A stretch of DNA of 64,000 bases. It comes from Altimarinus sp041659565. GTDB lineage: Bacteria > Patescibacteriota > Gracilibacteria > BD1-5 > UBA6164. The stretch is taken from positions 62,001 to 126,000 of the forward strand of contig JBAZXZ010000004.1 in NCBI GenBank assembly GCA_041659565.1. The letters run 5' to 3'. The position numbers were made by a program, and so were the translations under genes. This document shows positions 41,920-52,085 of the stretch, in pieces. Under the pieces are notes generated by a model. The model had not been told where the DNA came from and made no database searches. It saw only the letters and a program-made list of their open reading frames with translations. The first letter of the stretch is position 1, and the number at the start of each line of letters is the position of its first letter.

Positions 41920-43044
41920 TTATTTTATAAACTTATTTTCTTTTTCTCTTTTTATTATATAAGGTCTTAAAAATACTTTTATAATTGAAATAACTGGAAT
42001 TGTAAATAAAACTCAGATTATTCAGAATAAAGCTCATCATATTATCATTGATATCAAAACTATGAAAGGTGAAAGAGATAGAGTTTTTCCCATTATGTAG
42101 GGAACTAAGAAATTTCATTCTATTTGTTGGATAATTAAGTATACTATCAATACTCATATAAAGCCATTTAATCAAGTTCATAGAGATATAGACAAAGCTA
42201 AAAACATTGAAATAAAAGTTCACAAGAAAGGTATAAACTCCATAAATAAAGCTATTAAAGCTAGAGACAGTATTCAATTAATATGTATTCAAAATATTTT
42301 TAAAATAAGTAATCAAAATAAGGTTAAAAAAAACATAGCTATTCCTAAGATAAGTTGTCATTTTAACCATATTGTTAATATATGAGTTACTTCTTTTTCA
42401 TTATCATAAACATATTCTGATAATTTTTTAGGTAGTATAGCATAAAATACTTGTCTTGCATTTTTTCTTTCAAGTACTATAAAAATAGTAAATAAAAATA
42501 ATAAAACAAAGTTAAATACTCAAGAACCAACAGAAAATATAACTCAAGCTCCACTTGTTATAAAAGTCTTTAGGTTTGATCATAAAAATGATGAAATCTG
42601 TGTTGAATTTTCTTTTATGAGAGTCAATACTTGTTCTATATTTAAACTATTTATAAAGTTTTCAACAATTGGCGGTAATCAAAATCAATGTATTCAGGAT
42701 TTATTATATATATCAAGAAGATTATTAGCTCCATCTGTAACCCAAGTTACAAGTACAAGAAACTGATTAACTATAAGTGGTACTATCAAAAATATTATAA
42801 GTGCAACAACAAGAAGTAATCATAAAAAGATTAATATTATTCAAATTAAATCATTTATTTTCCATTTATTTAGTTTGTTTAAAAGTGGTGAAAAAAGTAC
42901 ACACAAAAATAATGATAATACAAGTAATACCAAGATACTTGAAATATTATACAAAAACCAAACGAGAATTAACAATCAAATTACAGTTAAAACCTTTTTT
43001 ACAAAATATTTATATTCAAGGTGTTGTGCATTTCTTTCTCTCAT
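41920..43044 (-). CDS. AI-2E/PerM family membrane transporter
   Basis: A 374-residue integral membrane protein with about eight hydrophobic helices: two near residues 25-60, one at about 70-95, and the rest from about 195 to the end. The family's central soluble segment is present (residues 100-190, LVTWVTDGANNLLDIYNKSG). The signature region near ARQVFYAILPKKLSEYVYD and the C-terminal LVPYIMGKTLSLSPF motif are typical of the family. Members export AI-2 or act as Na+/H+ transporters; the substrate here is not determinable. Confidence 0.88.
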
Positions 43045-43107
43045 AATTGATTTAGTTAATGATAATAAATCTATTTTACCCAAAAACCTTAAATTGCAAA
43101 TATTATT

Positions 43108-43677
43108 CTATTCTTCAATAATTATCTCATAAGAGCTAAGAAGTGAAAGAGCTTCGTATGGTGAAAATCTTGCTCATTTTAGTTTGTTGAGATTTGGATC
43201 TATATAGTAATTATAAGCTTTTACGAAATTGGCTTTTTGTAAATTGGAACTATTGAAAATAGTTCATTTTAGGTCAGTTCATCCGAAATCAGATTCGATT
43301 AAATCCATTCTAATAAAACGAGTATCAGTAATTTTGGAATTTGTAAATTTTGCTTTTTTCATTCAGAGATCAAAAAAACTAGCAAAGCTTATGATACAAT
43401 CTATAAAATTCATAGATACATTAAATCTATTTATGAGACTAAAATCTATTCAACAAATTTTTGTGTTCAAAAAATTTACATCGGAAAAAATAACATCTTC
43501 AACTTTGGTTAAGGAAAAATTACAAGAAGAAAATGTGCATTTTTCAAAAGTACTAGATTGTAAATCACATTCAGTAAAATCACACTTTTCAAAAGTACAA
43601 TTTGTGAATGTTTTAGGGAATGAAGATGATGTGAATTTTTGGTTTTTGTATTTAGTGGGGGAGTTTGGGGTGTTCAT
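43108..43677 (-). CDS. Pentapeptide-repeat protein
   Basis: A 189-residue protein built of A(D/N)Lxx-type pentapeptides: KFTSSSF, CTFEKCDFTECDLQSSTFEK, CTFSSCNFSL, VIFSDVNFLNT, DTRFIRMDLIESDFGGTDLK and SNLQKANF. The repeats would form a right-handed quadrilateral helix. No catalytic domain. The last 35 residues (YNYYIDPNLNKLKGARFSPYEAL) form a cap. It follows the AI-2E gene upstream region on the same strand. Confidence 0.9.
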
Positions 43678-43793
43678 TGGTGAAAATTAAAGTGTATTTG
43701 ATTAAATATATGGATTTATGATGAAAATTCAAATTGAAAAGTTAAGTATTGTGAGTAAAATATCTAGAAAAAGTATTTAAATTAATTTAATAT

Positions 43794-45122
43794 ATGGAAA
43801 ATATAGAAATTATAGCTAATAAACTAAATAAAATCTGAAAAAAATTGTTTATAGTTTGATGATATGTAAGAGCAAAAGTTATATGAATAGACTATAAATG
43901 AGATGTAGATTTGACTACTGATGCTACTCCTCTAGAAATGGAAAAGGTTCTTTTTGTTGTGGCAGAAGTGTGAAAAAAATATGGTACATTGATAATAAAA
44001 GAATGAAAAGAGGTTTTTGAAATAACAACTTTTAGAGAAGATATTTGAATTTTGAATAATAGAAAACCTGTAGAAGTGAAGTTTACTACTGATTTATATT
44101 TAGATTCAAAAAGAAGAGATTTTACTATCAATTCTATTTATTTTGATGTTCAAAATAAAGTATTTATAGATCCAGAAAATGGGATAGATGATTTAAAAAA
44201 TAATATAATAAGATTTGTTTGAAATCCTAATGATAGGATAAATGAAGATGCTTTAAGAATTTTGAGATTTATAAGATTTAAAAATGCTTACAATTTGTCT
44301 GTAGCTTCAAATAATTATTTTGATATATTAAAAGATAATATAGCATTGCTAAACAATATAAGTGTAGAGAGAATAAAAGATGAATTTGAGAAGATATTGT
44401 TGTTGAAAAATAATATACAAGCTTTAAAAGATCTAAAACAAATTTGATTTTTTGCATTATTTTTTCCTGAAATTGATATCCTTGATAAAGTTGCCTGATG
44501 ACCCAAATATCACTTAGAATGAGATGTATGGACTCATACATTGATGACTATAGGGGAATTAAATAATATATTTGAAAAATGATTTACTACATATGATAAA
44601 AATTGAAATGAGATAATAAAGTATTTTGAAAATACTGAGAAAATCACATTGTATCGGACTATGTTGTTACACGATATTTGAAAATATGATACTTATGAGA
44701 AGTGTGATAATGGAAATTCTCATTATTTAAATCATGAACATATTTGAGTAGAAAAATTTAATGATATACAAAAAAGGTTTATATTCACAAATGACCAAAA
44801 AGATATAATTTCTTGGTTAATAAATAACCACTTAAAGGTTTTTAAAGTCCCAGAAATGAGAGTATTAAAAGCAAGGAAGTTTATGATGCACAAATACTTT
44901 GAATACCTAATGGTTATCTGATTTTCAGATTACTTGTGAAGAATTCCAACTAGTCAAGATTTGATAATTGAATTAAAAAGTTTTTATAAAGAGTTTCTTT
45001 TAAATCTAAAAGATAAAAAATTTTTTACCTGAAAAGATATCCTAGAGAAATATCCTGATTTACAATGATATCAAATAAAAGAAAAACTTGAAACTTTGAA
45101 TGATAGGATATTGATAGAGTAG
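43794..45122 (+). CDS. cca: CCA tRNA nucleotidyltransferase / poly(A) polymerase family
   Basis: Adds or repairs the 3' CCA of tRNAs. 442 residues. Head: LFIVGGYVRAKVIGIDYKGD with VDLTTDATPLEM (catalytic DxD region), RREDFT-type SKRRDFTINSIYFD, and DPENGIDDLKNNIIRFVGNP, then NEDALRILRFIRF. An HD-domain follows (KYHLEGDVWTHTLMTI, TMLLHDIGKYDTY). The stop lies inside a 75-bp tandem duplication, so a second copy of the last 15 codons follows the gene. Confidence 0.93.
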
Positions 45123-45237
45123 GATTTGTTGAACCCACAGAAAGCTTAAATAAAAGAAAAACTTGAAACTTTGAATGATAGGATATTGATAGAGTAGGAT
45201 TTGTTGAACCCACAGAAAGCTTAAATAAAAGAAAAAC
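45073..45237 (+). repeat. 75-bp perfect tandem duplication at the 3' end of cca
   Basis: The unit starting AAATAAAAGAAAAACTTGAA at 45073-45147 is repeated exactly at 45148-45222, and the first 15 bases appear a third time at 45223-45237. It includes the last codons and stop of cca. The perfect identity suggests a recent event or an assembly feature. Confidence 0.93.
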
Positions 45238-45267
45238 ACCTAAAAAAGATGTTGTTATCAGCGATTA

Positions 45268-45343
45268 TGGTGCTCCCAGCAGGATTCGAACCCACGACCT
45301 CTAGGTCCGCGGCCTAGCGTTCTTCCAACTGAACTATGGGAGC
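45268..45343 (-). tRNA. tRNA-Arg (anticodon reads GCG)
   Basis: A cloverleaf on the minus strand: acceptor GCTCCCA/TGGGAGC, D-stem GTTC/GAAC, anticodon stem CTAGG/CCTAG with loop CCGCGGA, T-loop TTCGAAT and encoded CCA. In the loop the base before the anticodon is C instead of the near-universal U33. C35 and an A in the D-loop agree with arginine identity. The anticodon GCG differs from the usual bacterial ACG. Confidence 0.85.
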
Positions 45344-45414
45344 AAAAAAGAAAAATCTGCTAAATTATAAATAAAAATCATCAAATAACAAATTTTTTAT
45401 TATTACTTCGTCAT

Positions 45415-45522
45415 TGTCATCCTGAGAGTAACGAAGGATCCCTTTAATATGGTAGTTTTCAAGTTTCATTATAAATACAATAAACTGTGATTAAGGGATT
45501 CTTCATTTCATTCAGAATGACA
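45415..45522. repeat. Dispersed palindromic repeat, intergenic copy
   Basis: Ends TGTCATCCTGAGAGTAACGA and TTCATTCAGAATGACA with AAGGATCCCTT / AAGGGATTCTT inner arms. It is 108 bases long and the same family as the trpA insert at 25554-25642. It lies between tRNA-Arg and the 3' end of recQ. Confidence 0.85.
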
Positions 45523-45536
45523 ATTTAATACATTTT

Positions 45537-47879
45537 CTATAAATCTTTCTTGTCTATCATCGCTAAAGCGAGTTTTATATCTACATAATTTATATCTTGT
45601 CTTTCTTTATTTAATTCAGTTTTTATTTCTCATAGTTTAGTTAATTCCAATTTAGAAGTCAATAAAAACTCTTTTATAAATTTCAATTTTTCTAATTCTG
45701 AGAGTTTCATAACTTCATTTAATGGGATTTTTCAGTAACTATAAAGTCAGATAATATGTCACTCTATTGTTTGTTTTGTTAGTTCTCTTTGTTTTGTTAT
45801 CTCATCAATTGAAAGTCATTTTGTGTACAATTCTAATGTCTGAGTGTATGTGTCTATTTTTTCTACTTTTGTTAGACTTTTTAGTTTTTTTATTTTCTTT
45901 GTTTTTTCTTCCTTAGCTTTATCTAAATATTTACTGGCTTTCATAAATAGGCTTGATTGTAAATCGTCTATTTCTTCAAGTAATATATTGTTATTAAAAA
46001 TAGCTAATCTTCATCTTTCAGTTAATCATATTTTTGGGTATTGTCAGGCTGATTTGTATAGAAATCAAGAATTTATAAGTACCTCAAAAACAGAGACGAT
46101 TATATCTTTGTTATATTCTTCTAATATAGCATAATCTTTGTCTAGATCTAAATCCCAGTCAGTGATTTTTTTCTCTTTACTTCAAACAAGTATTGAAGCC
46201 AATATATTACCTCAAAATCTGTTATCAAATCTCTTTATAAATTCTAAAACTATAAAATACACAGCAGTTTTTACTATTTCTTTGAAATTTCAATTTACTA
46301 GTTTTTTCTTGTCTATACAATAATCACAAACTCCACAATTATCTCATAGGTTTTTTATATCTTCTTCGTCGCCAAAATATTCTAGTATAAATCTCTTTCT
46401 ACAACCTGGTTTGAAAAGTAATTTCTTGATTTGTTCAAGTTTGAAGTATGATTCATTTTTCAAAATATCTTGATGATCCCATAAAATAGGGATGTCTTTA
46501 TGTTCTTTTTTTCATAAAGTAGTCGTTATTCATCTTCATCTAAAATCTTCTGTATCTTCGTTTACATCAAATCATCTTTTCATAACTCCATATTTTTCAA
46601 ATATCTTGATAATACTTCATACTTTCATACCACTTTTTAATCCACTTTCTTTAGCAAGTTGATCATAAGTTCTAAGTATTTGAGTTCAAGCTCATTCTCT
46701 GATTTTGAAATCTTTGTAAATAAAATCATAAAGTTTTAGTATATCTTCTTTTGAAGGATAAGCATTTTCTATAAAAAATTCTTGTATAATTGTATCTTGG
46801 TATGATGCAATAACAATTGAATAACTGACTTTTCAGTCTCTTCAAGCTCTTCAAGCTTCTTGATAATAGTTTTCTATGCTTCAAGGCAAGTTGTAATGAA
46901 TTACATATCGGATATCTTTTTTATCAATTCACATACCAAAAGCATTTGTAGCGACTATCACATCATAGCTTGAATCCATAAAATTATTTTGTTCAGATTC
47001 TCTAAGAGTTGATTTCATTTCACCGGTATAAATTCAAGCATTGATTCACTCTTGTTTTAAGTGTTCATATACTTCTTTCACGGCTTTGATAGATGAACAA
47101 TAGACTATTCAATAAGGAGGAGTTTTTTTGATTATTTCAACTACTTTGTTGAGTTTATCTTCTTTTTTTGTTATCTCTCTTATTATAAAAACTAGATTTT
47201 TTCTATCAAATCATTTTGTATACATCTTGTAGTTTTTAAGCCCAAGTCTCAAAACTATATCTTCTCTTACTTTTTTTGTGGCTGTGGCAGTCAGAGCTAC
47301 GATGGGAAAAAAATTATCCCCATTTAAGTCCCCCTTATTAAGGGGGGTGTCATAGGTGACAGGGGGATTTCTCAAATCATCAATAAATCATTTTATCTTC
47401 ATATAACTTGGTCTGAAGTCATGTCACCATTGGCTTATACAATGAGCTTCATCGATAGCAATAAGGGAAATATCTACATTTTTAATCACTCTCAGAAAAT
47501 GTTCATCGTGAAGTCTCTCCGGAGCTATATATAGAAACTTGATACAACCAGATTCATCAGGGATATTTTGACTTATCTCATCAAGTATAAATCTCTTGTC
47601 CACAACTGAAATACTTGAATTTATAAATTCGGTTCTGATTCAAAGCTCATTTAGTTTATCTACTTGATCTTTCATCAAGGAAATAAGAGGGGAAATGATG
47701 ATAACAAGTCCAGGAAGCATAACTCCAGGGAACTGAAAAGTCAATGATTTACCTCATCAAGTCGGCATAAAAACAAGAGTATCATTTTTTGCGATGATAC
47801 TTTCTATTATCTCAAGCTGTCATTCTCTGAAATCTTCTAATTTGAATTTATCTTGGAGGATTTTTTGTAGGTTTTGCAT
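45537..47879 (-). CDS. recQ: ATP-dependent DNA helicase RecQ
   Basis: A 3'-5' helicase of 780 residues. Motifs: FREWQLEIIESIIAKND, Walker A FMPTGGGKSLTFQFP, LISLMKDQVD, DEAH box AIDEAHCISQGGHDFRP, VALTATAT, YCSSIKAVKEV, VIVATNAFGMGIDK, and motif VI-like YYQEAGRAGRDG. The RQC zinc site has Cys in FKPGCRKRFIL and NCGVCDYC. The C-terminus has a helix-turn-helix of the HTH_40 type (TQTLELYTKGLSIDEITKQR). An insert of about 20 residues between FRPSYMKIKGFIDDL and FFPIVALTATAT is encoded by a G/C-run repeat at 47328-47368. Confidence 0.95.
47328..47368. repeat. G/C-run palindrome inside recQ
   Basis: GTCCCCCTTATTAAGGGGGG followed by TGTCATAGGTGACAGGGGGAT: two nested inverted repeats. It is in frame in the helicase domain and encodes NPPVTYDTPLNKGD. 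Related to the element in trpB. Confidence 0.8.
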
Positions 47880-47895
47880 TTTGTTTGGGGGTTAT

Positions 47896-48543
47896 TTATT
47901 TGTTTAATCAAATCATAAATCAATACATATCTATAATTTTTGCTTTTGTATAAAAAATATTTGTATTTTTTCAAGTATTAAAATCTAAAGTTCTTATTTT
48001 TAAGCTATCAATATTAGTTTTATTTTCTAGGTAGAAATCTTTTATTTTGTATAAGTTTTTCCTATTTACTGAATTAATTTTCATTCAATTTTTAAAAAAT
48101 CTATCAAATGCAGGAATGTTTCAGAAAATTCATAGCATAATTTTTGTTATAAGGGTATCACTAGGTTTATTTTCTCAAAAAGATTTGTAGATAATATCTT
48201 TTAATTTGAGTAAATTTGTTATATTTTCATCATTATAATTATCTATATCTATGTCCCAATATATATTAGCATTATTATTAGATATATTTTGAATTAATTT
48301 TCTAAAACTTATTAAGTTTTTTTGTAGTAAAAATGAAGAACCTCTCATCATTCACCAACTAGCAAGGTAAAATCACAAATGTAAACAGCTTTTTTCAATA
48401 TTTTTATCATTTCAAATCTCATTAAGTTTATTATTAACATAAAAATTATAGAAATAATTATAACAATAATCAAATGATGAATATCTATGATTTTTATTTC
48501 TTGATTCTAAAAATTTATTGACAGTATTTTTTATATCGTACAT
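47896..48543 (-). CDS. Hypothetical protein, 215 residues
   Basis: A soluble protein rich in Asn, Tyr and aromatic residues, starting MYDIKNTVNKFLESRNKNHR. Distinct segments include FYLASWGMMRGSSFLLQKNL and KIMLGIFGNIPAFDRFFKNG. No known family is recognised. It is 8 bases downstream of the FtsK-like mini ATPase gene on the same strand, so the two are co-transcribed. Confidence 0.75.
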
Positions 48544-48551
48544 ATGTATTA

Positions 48552-48971
48552 CTAAAAAATAAATTTAACTATATTTTTATCACTTATTAGAAAATTTAAC
48601 TTTTTATCAAGTTGTCTTTGAGTGCACACTATAAATTGAATATCTTTTATAGATTGCATAATATTTAACATAATTTCTTTAAAAGCATCATAATGTTCTT
48701 CATTATATACAAAATCTGCTATTTCATTTAATATAATAAGTTTTTTTCACTTTAATTTTTGAAAATCAGTAAACTTAGTTTCAAAATCTTTAAAATTATT
48801 AATAATATATCAAAAATAACAATAGTTTTTATATTCTTCAAATTCAATTTTTTTTGGATCAACTAAAAATAAATTTATATCTTTTTTATTCGAATATATT
48901 TCAATAAAAGCTTTTAGTAGATATTCTTTTTTTGAGTTTGTATCTCAATATATAAATATATTTTTATCCAT
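48552..48971 (-). CDS. Small FtsK/SpoIIIE-like ATPase remnant
   Basis: A 139-residue protein that aligns by eye with a compressed FtsK motor core. FIYGDTNSKKEYLLKAF stands at the Walker A position (without a full GxxGxGKS). NLFLVDPKKIEFEEYKN matches the FtsK LIDPKxxEL segment, KLIILNEIADFVYN matches the Walker B region with the acidic residues, and IQFIVCTQRQLDKKL matches the ATQRP motif. The DNA-pore and gamma domains are absent. The degenerate P-loop makes ATPase activity doubtful. It precedes a hypothetical gene in a two-gene unit. Confidence 0.65.
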
Positions 48972-49029
48972 TTTTAAGTAATTATTTTTTATAGTTTAAC
49001 CATTTTGTAGAAGTAGAAAAAAGAAAATG

Positions 49030-49119
49030 TGTCATTCTGAATTCATTTCAGAATCTTAAAGGCTTATTTTATGCACAAAACATTGTATTATAGATCCTGA
49101 AACAAGTTCAGGATGACAA
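49030..49119. repeat. Dispersed palindromic repeat, intergenic
   Basis: Outer ends TGTCATTCTGAATTCATTTC and ACAAGTTCAGGATGACAA with AGAATC / AGATCCTGA inner parts. It lies between the KilA-N gene and the FtsK-like gene. A related half element is at 50366-50395. Confidence 0.75.
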
Positions 49120-49129
49120 CACTCAACAA

Positions 49130-49960
49130 CTATTTTAACTTTTTCTTTTCTCAATTAAATTTTCCATTAACATCTAGTCTAATCAAAGACTTCATTTGAG
49201 TTATTGCAATCTTGTTTAGAGTTTCTAGTCTTTCAGGTTGCTTAGTTCACATTTTTATAAACTCTGCATTTAGGCTTTCTAGGTTTGCTAAAATTATCAG
49301 TTGTTCTATATTGGCTTCATCTCGGATATTTCACTTTTTTCAATTATTATTTTCTCTCCATTCTCTTGCTGTTATCCCAAATAAAGCTTTGTTTAGTATA
49401 TCTGCTTCGTCAGAATATACAAAATTTATTTCATTTTTAGAAAGTTCTTTTGGTATTAGATTTTCTTTTATAGCATCAGTATGAATTTTGTAATTTACTT
49501 TTGTTAGAAATCTCTTTGCACTCCAATCTAGAGTTTTAAATTCTTCTTGTTTTAGTCTTTGAAATTCTTTGATAAAATAAAGTCTAAATTCAACAGAAAG
49601 CCAGTTTGCAAATTCAAATGCAATATCTTTATGAGCAAATGTTCATCAATATTTTCACGATTTTGATATTATTCAAATTGCATATGTTGATTCTATCCAT
49701 TTTCTAGGACTCATTAGAAAGGCATTTAATCAAGCTTCTTTTTTAAACACCTCGAATTCGAGGTGTTTAAAATTTGAATTATTAAGATTTTCCCATAGTC
49801 ATAAAAACTCAATAGTATTTCTACTTCTCATCCAATTTTGAATAATTTGCTCACTTTTATTTCATTTATGCTTAGCAATATCTGTTAAACTGATAAAATC
49901 ATCATCTTCAAATTTTATAATTTTAATTTCAGTTCATAGAACTTTAACTTGTGGATTCAT
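49130..49960 (-). CDS. KilA-N domain protein
   Basis: A 276-residue protein with an N-terminal KilA-N DNA-binding domain, about residues 10-120: DDFISLTDIAKHKGNKSEQI, QNWMRSRNTIEFLGLWENL, a PRKWIESTYAIGIISKSGKY segment and GGTFAHKDIAFEFANWLSVE. The C-terminal half (LNKIAITQMKSL and a THREE-helix region) is a mobile-element-type regulator extension. KilA-N proteins are typical of phages and other mobile elements. A perfect 32-bp palindrome lies inside the coding region at 49741-49772. Confidence 0.9.
49741..49772. repeat. 32-bp perfect palindrome inside the KilA-N gene
   Basis: TTTTAAACACCTCGAA and its exact complement. It encodes the segment FKHLEFEVFKKE and is GC-richer than its surroundings. 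It could be an operator-like site or a small inserted repeat. Confidence 0.8.
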
Positions 49961-50126
49961 AGATAAAATTATTTTAATAATTTAAAATTAAGGAATTAAC
50001 TACTTTAACTTTTTCTTTTGGTCTTCATCACACTTTTGAGATTTTTACCGGCTCCGGTAAAAAGTGTTTATCAATCTATTGTCAGCTATTTTTATTAAAT
50101 CCGTCATGGATCATAGAATTATAGAA

Positions 50127-50222
50127 TTAAAAATCTAAATTATCCAGTTTTCTAGATACTTTATTTAACTTTTTTTGAATTTCTTTATTTTTGAACATAT
50201 CATCAAATTCTTTTTCTTTCAT
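50127..50222 (-). CDS. Possible 31-residue peptide
   Basis: A short frame MKEKEFDDMFKNKEIQKKLN then KVSRKLDNLDF and TAA: an amphipathic charged helix. It lies in the 440-base gap between KilA-N and ahpC, where a hairpin TTTTACCGG/CCGGTAAAA also occurs (50046-50065). It could be an antitoxin fragment or chance; low confidence. Confidence 0.35.
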   Translation of the reverse strand: MKEKEFDDMFKNKEIQKKLNKVSRKLDNLDF

Positions 50223-50322
50223 AATTTCTTTATTATAAGATAATTATATATATTTCTCTAAATAATTAAATTAAAATATATAATCCGTATATAATATATC
50301 TATACTTTTTAAAAAATCAAAT

Positions 50323-50361
50323 AAAAAAAGAAGTTCACTTTTTCAAGCAAACTTCTTTTTT
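50323..50361. terminator. Terminator downstream of ahpC
   Basis: Arms AAAAAAAGAAGTT and AACTTCTTTTTT around a 13-base loop, with T runs in both directions. It lies 40 bases past the ahpC stop and is followed by a half copy of the dispersed repeat. Confidence 0.75.
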
Positions 50362-50399
50362 AAAGATTCTGAAAACTTGTTTCAGGATGACAGAAGGAT

Positions 50400-51023
50400 T
50401 TATTTATTCAAAGCCTCATAAACTTCTCAAGCAATCTTGATTGATGGAGTTAAAGTTGTGTTTCACTTTACCCATCTTGCTGGACAAGCTATACCTGGAT
50501 TAGCTCTCATATGTTGAAGAGCTTCTATTTTTCTAATTAATTCTTCGCTATTTCTTCCTAGTGGTCCTGAAGTAATTTCTATAACTCTAGTTATTCAATC
50601 TGGATCAATTACAAAAGTACCTCTTCAGGCAATTCAAGTTTGCTCATCAAGTACATTATATGCATCAGCAATTTCTAGATTGTGATCAGATAGCATTTTG
50701 TATGGGAAATTTTGCATCAATCTCTCGTGTTTTACCCAAGCTCTGTGAGAGTAAACAGTGTCAGTTGAAACAGTTAGTACTTCAACTCAGATAGTTTCAA
50801 ATATATCTCTAGCATCTGCCATATCTTTTAATTCTGTAGGACATACAAAAGTAAAATCAGCAGGATAGAAAAATAATACTATCCATTTTCAAGCAAGGCT
50901 TCCAGAACTTACAATAGTTTCATCATCAGTTAAAGGATCATAAGCAGGTAGGTTAAATCCTGGAGCTTCTATATCTATTTTCACTTGTCCAAACAGACTT
51001 TCATTATTTTCACAACAACTCAT
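50400..51023 (-). CDS. ahpC: Peroxiredoxin, AhpC/2-Cys type
   Basis: Reduces hydroperoxides. 207 residues: peroxidatic Cys in FFYPADFTFVCPTELKDMAD, STDTVYSHRAW, resolving Cys in ANPGIACPARW, and a C-terminal extension. The N-terminus MSCCENNESLFGQ has two additional Cys. Transcribed on the minus strand, divergent from the hypothetical gene at 51208. Confidence 0.95.
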
Positions 51024-51149
51024 ATTTTGAAAAGTTAGATAATAAAATTCTAAATGTTAATTAATTGAAAAATTTCAATTTTAACATTTCTTTAATTTTA
51101 TATTTTTTTTATGTTTAGTCAACTTTGAAAAAATACTCTCAAAAATATA

Positions 51150-51177
51150 TTGACAAATATAATATTATGTTTATATT
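51150..51177 (+). promoter_or_regulatory. Promoter of the gene at 51208
   Basis: TTGACA (51150-51155), 16-base spacer, TATATT (51172-51177). The gene start is 31 bases downstream of the -10 box. Hexamers and spacing are the same as for the trp operon promoter. Confidence 0.65.
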
Positions 51178-51207
51178 AATAATTAATTACATTTTAACAC
51201 AATTTTT

Positions 51208-51876
51208 ATGTTAAACAAAAAAGGAACTGTAGAATGAGAAGCTTTAGAAAAACCGGATCCAGATAAACAAACTCCCATATTTGAAAAAATAGGAGTTTTA
51301 GGGGTTAATGATAATATTCATCACATATTATCTTACGGTAATATAGAAGCCATAAATCATTCAAGAATGTTGTGATTTGAAGAATGGATTAATAATAGTC
51401 CATTAAATAAAAAATGGTATAAAAAAAATTTTTGATCAAATTTTAATTTTCTATATTGAGGTCGTATAGAGTTATTATGAGATATATTTAAAGTAGAAGA
51501 TGAAAAAACTAAACCAAGAAAAAATTATATTTTTGATTATAGATGAAATATATTATTTGATAGAGCTTCTGCAGAAAAACAACAAAATATATGAAAATGA
51601 AAAATTCCAGATTGGAAAAAATATTTAGATTTTCTTCCGTGAGATAATAAAAATAAATCAGAATTTTTACAAAAAGTATTATGACTTTCCTTTACTGGTT
51701 GTTATCAACGTTTTGCTTTTAATAAGAAGGGGAATGGTGAGGGACATTTTGGTATGTACTGGTCTAAAGAATATGAAGATGGAGCTGAGTATTTGATTTT
51801 TAATTCTGATAATTCTGCTATTGATTATAATCATATTTGAGCTTTTGCTTTACCACTTCGTCTTATTGAAAAATAG
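51208..51876 (+). CDS. Hypothetical protein, 222 residues
   Basis: A soluble protein without a signal peptide. The C-terminal part, RFAFNKKGNGEGHFGMYWSK followed by EYEDGAEYLIFNSDN, resembles the YWSSTEY-type motif seen in Fibrobacter major paralogous domain proteins (inference). The middle has FLYGGRIELLGDIFKVEDE and IFDYRGNILFDRASA segments. It has its own promoter and a downstream terminator; role unknown. Confidence 0.75.
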
Positions 51877-51914
51877 ATTCGACTATTTCTCTCTTTGGAC
51901 TTTCTTAAAATAAC

Positions 51915-51958
51915 AAAAATCTTTTTAATAAATAAAAAACTTATTAAAAAGATTTTTT
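51915..51958 (+). terminator. Terminator after the hypothetical gene at 51208
   Basis: AAAATCTTTTTAATAA and TTATTAAAAAGATTTT arms with a short loop and a T-rich tail, 38 bases after the stop. Confidence 0.8.
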
Positions 51959-52085
51959 TTGTAATTATTGAAACTTTCAAACCTGGCAAAAGTAAAATAA
52001 AATTTGAAAATTTTATATTTTTTATATAATCATATAATCATACTTTAAATAGGGTATAAAATATGTTTATTTTTATTATAAAATT

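Noticed and set aside
41933..42277. A 114-residue minus-strand frame
   Set aside because: It is an out-of-frame reading of the AI-2E transporter gene, whose frame with TGA as Gly covers the whole region.
43229..43690. A 153-residue plus-strand open frame
   Set aside because: It is antisense to the pentapeptide-repeat gene; low-complexity repeats leave the opposite strand open.
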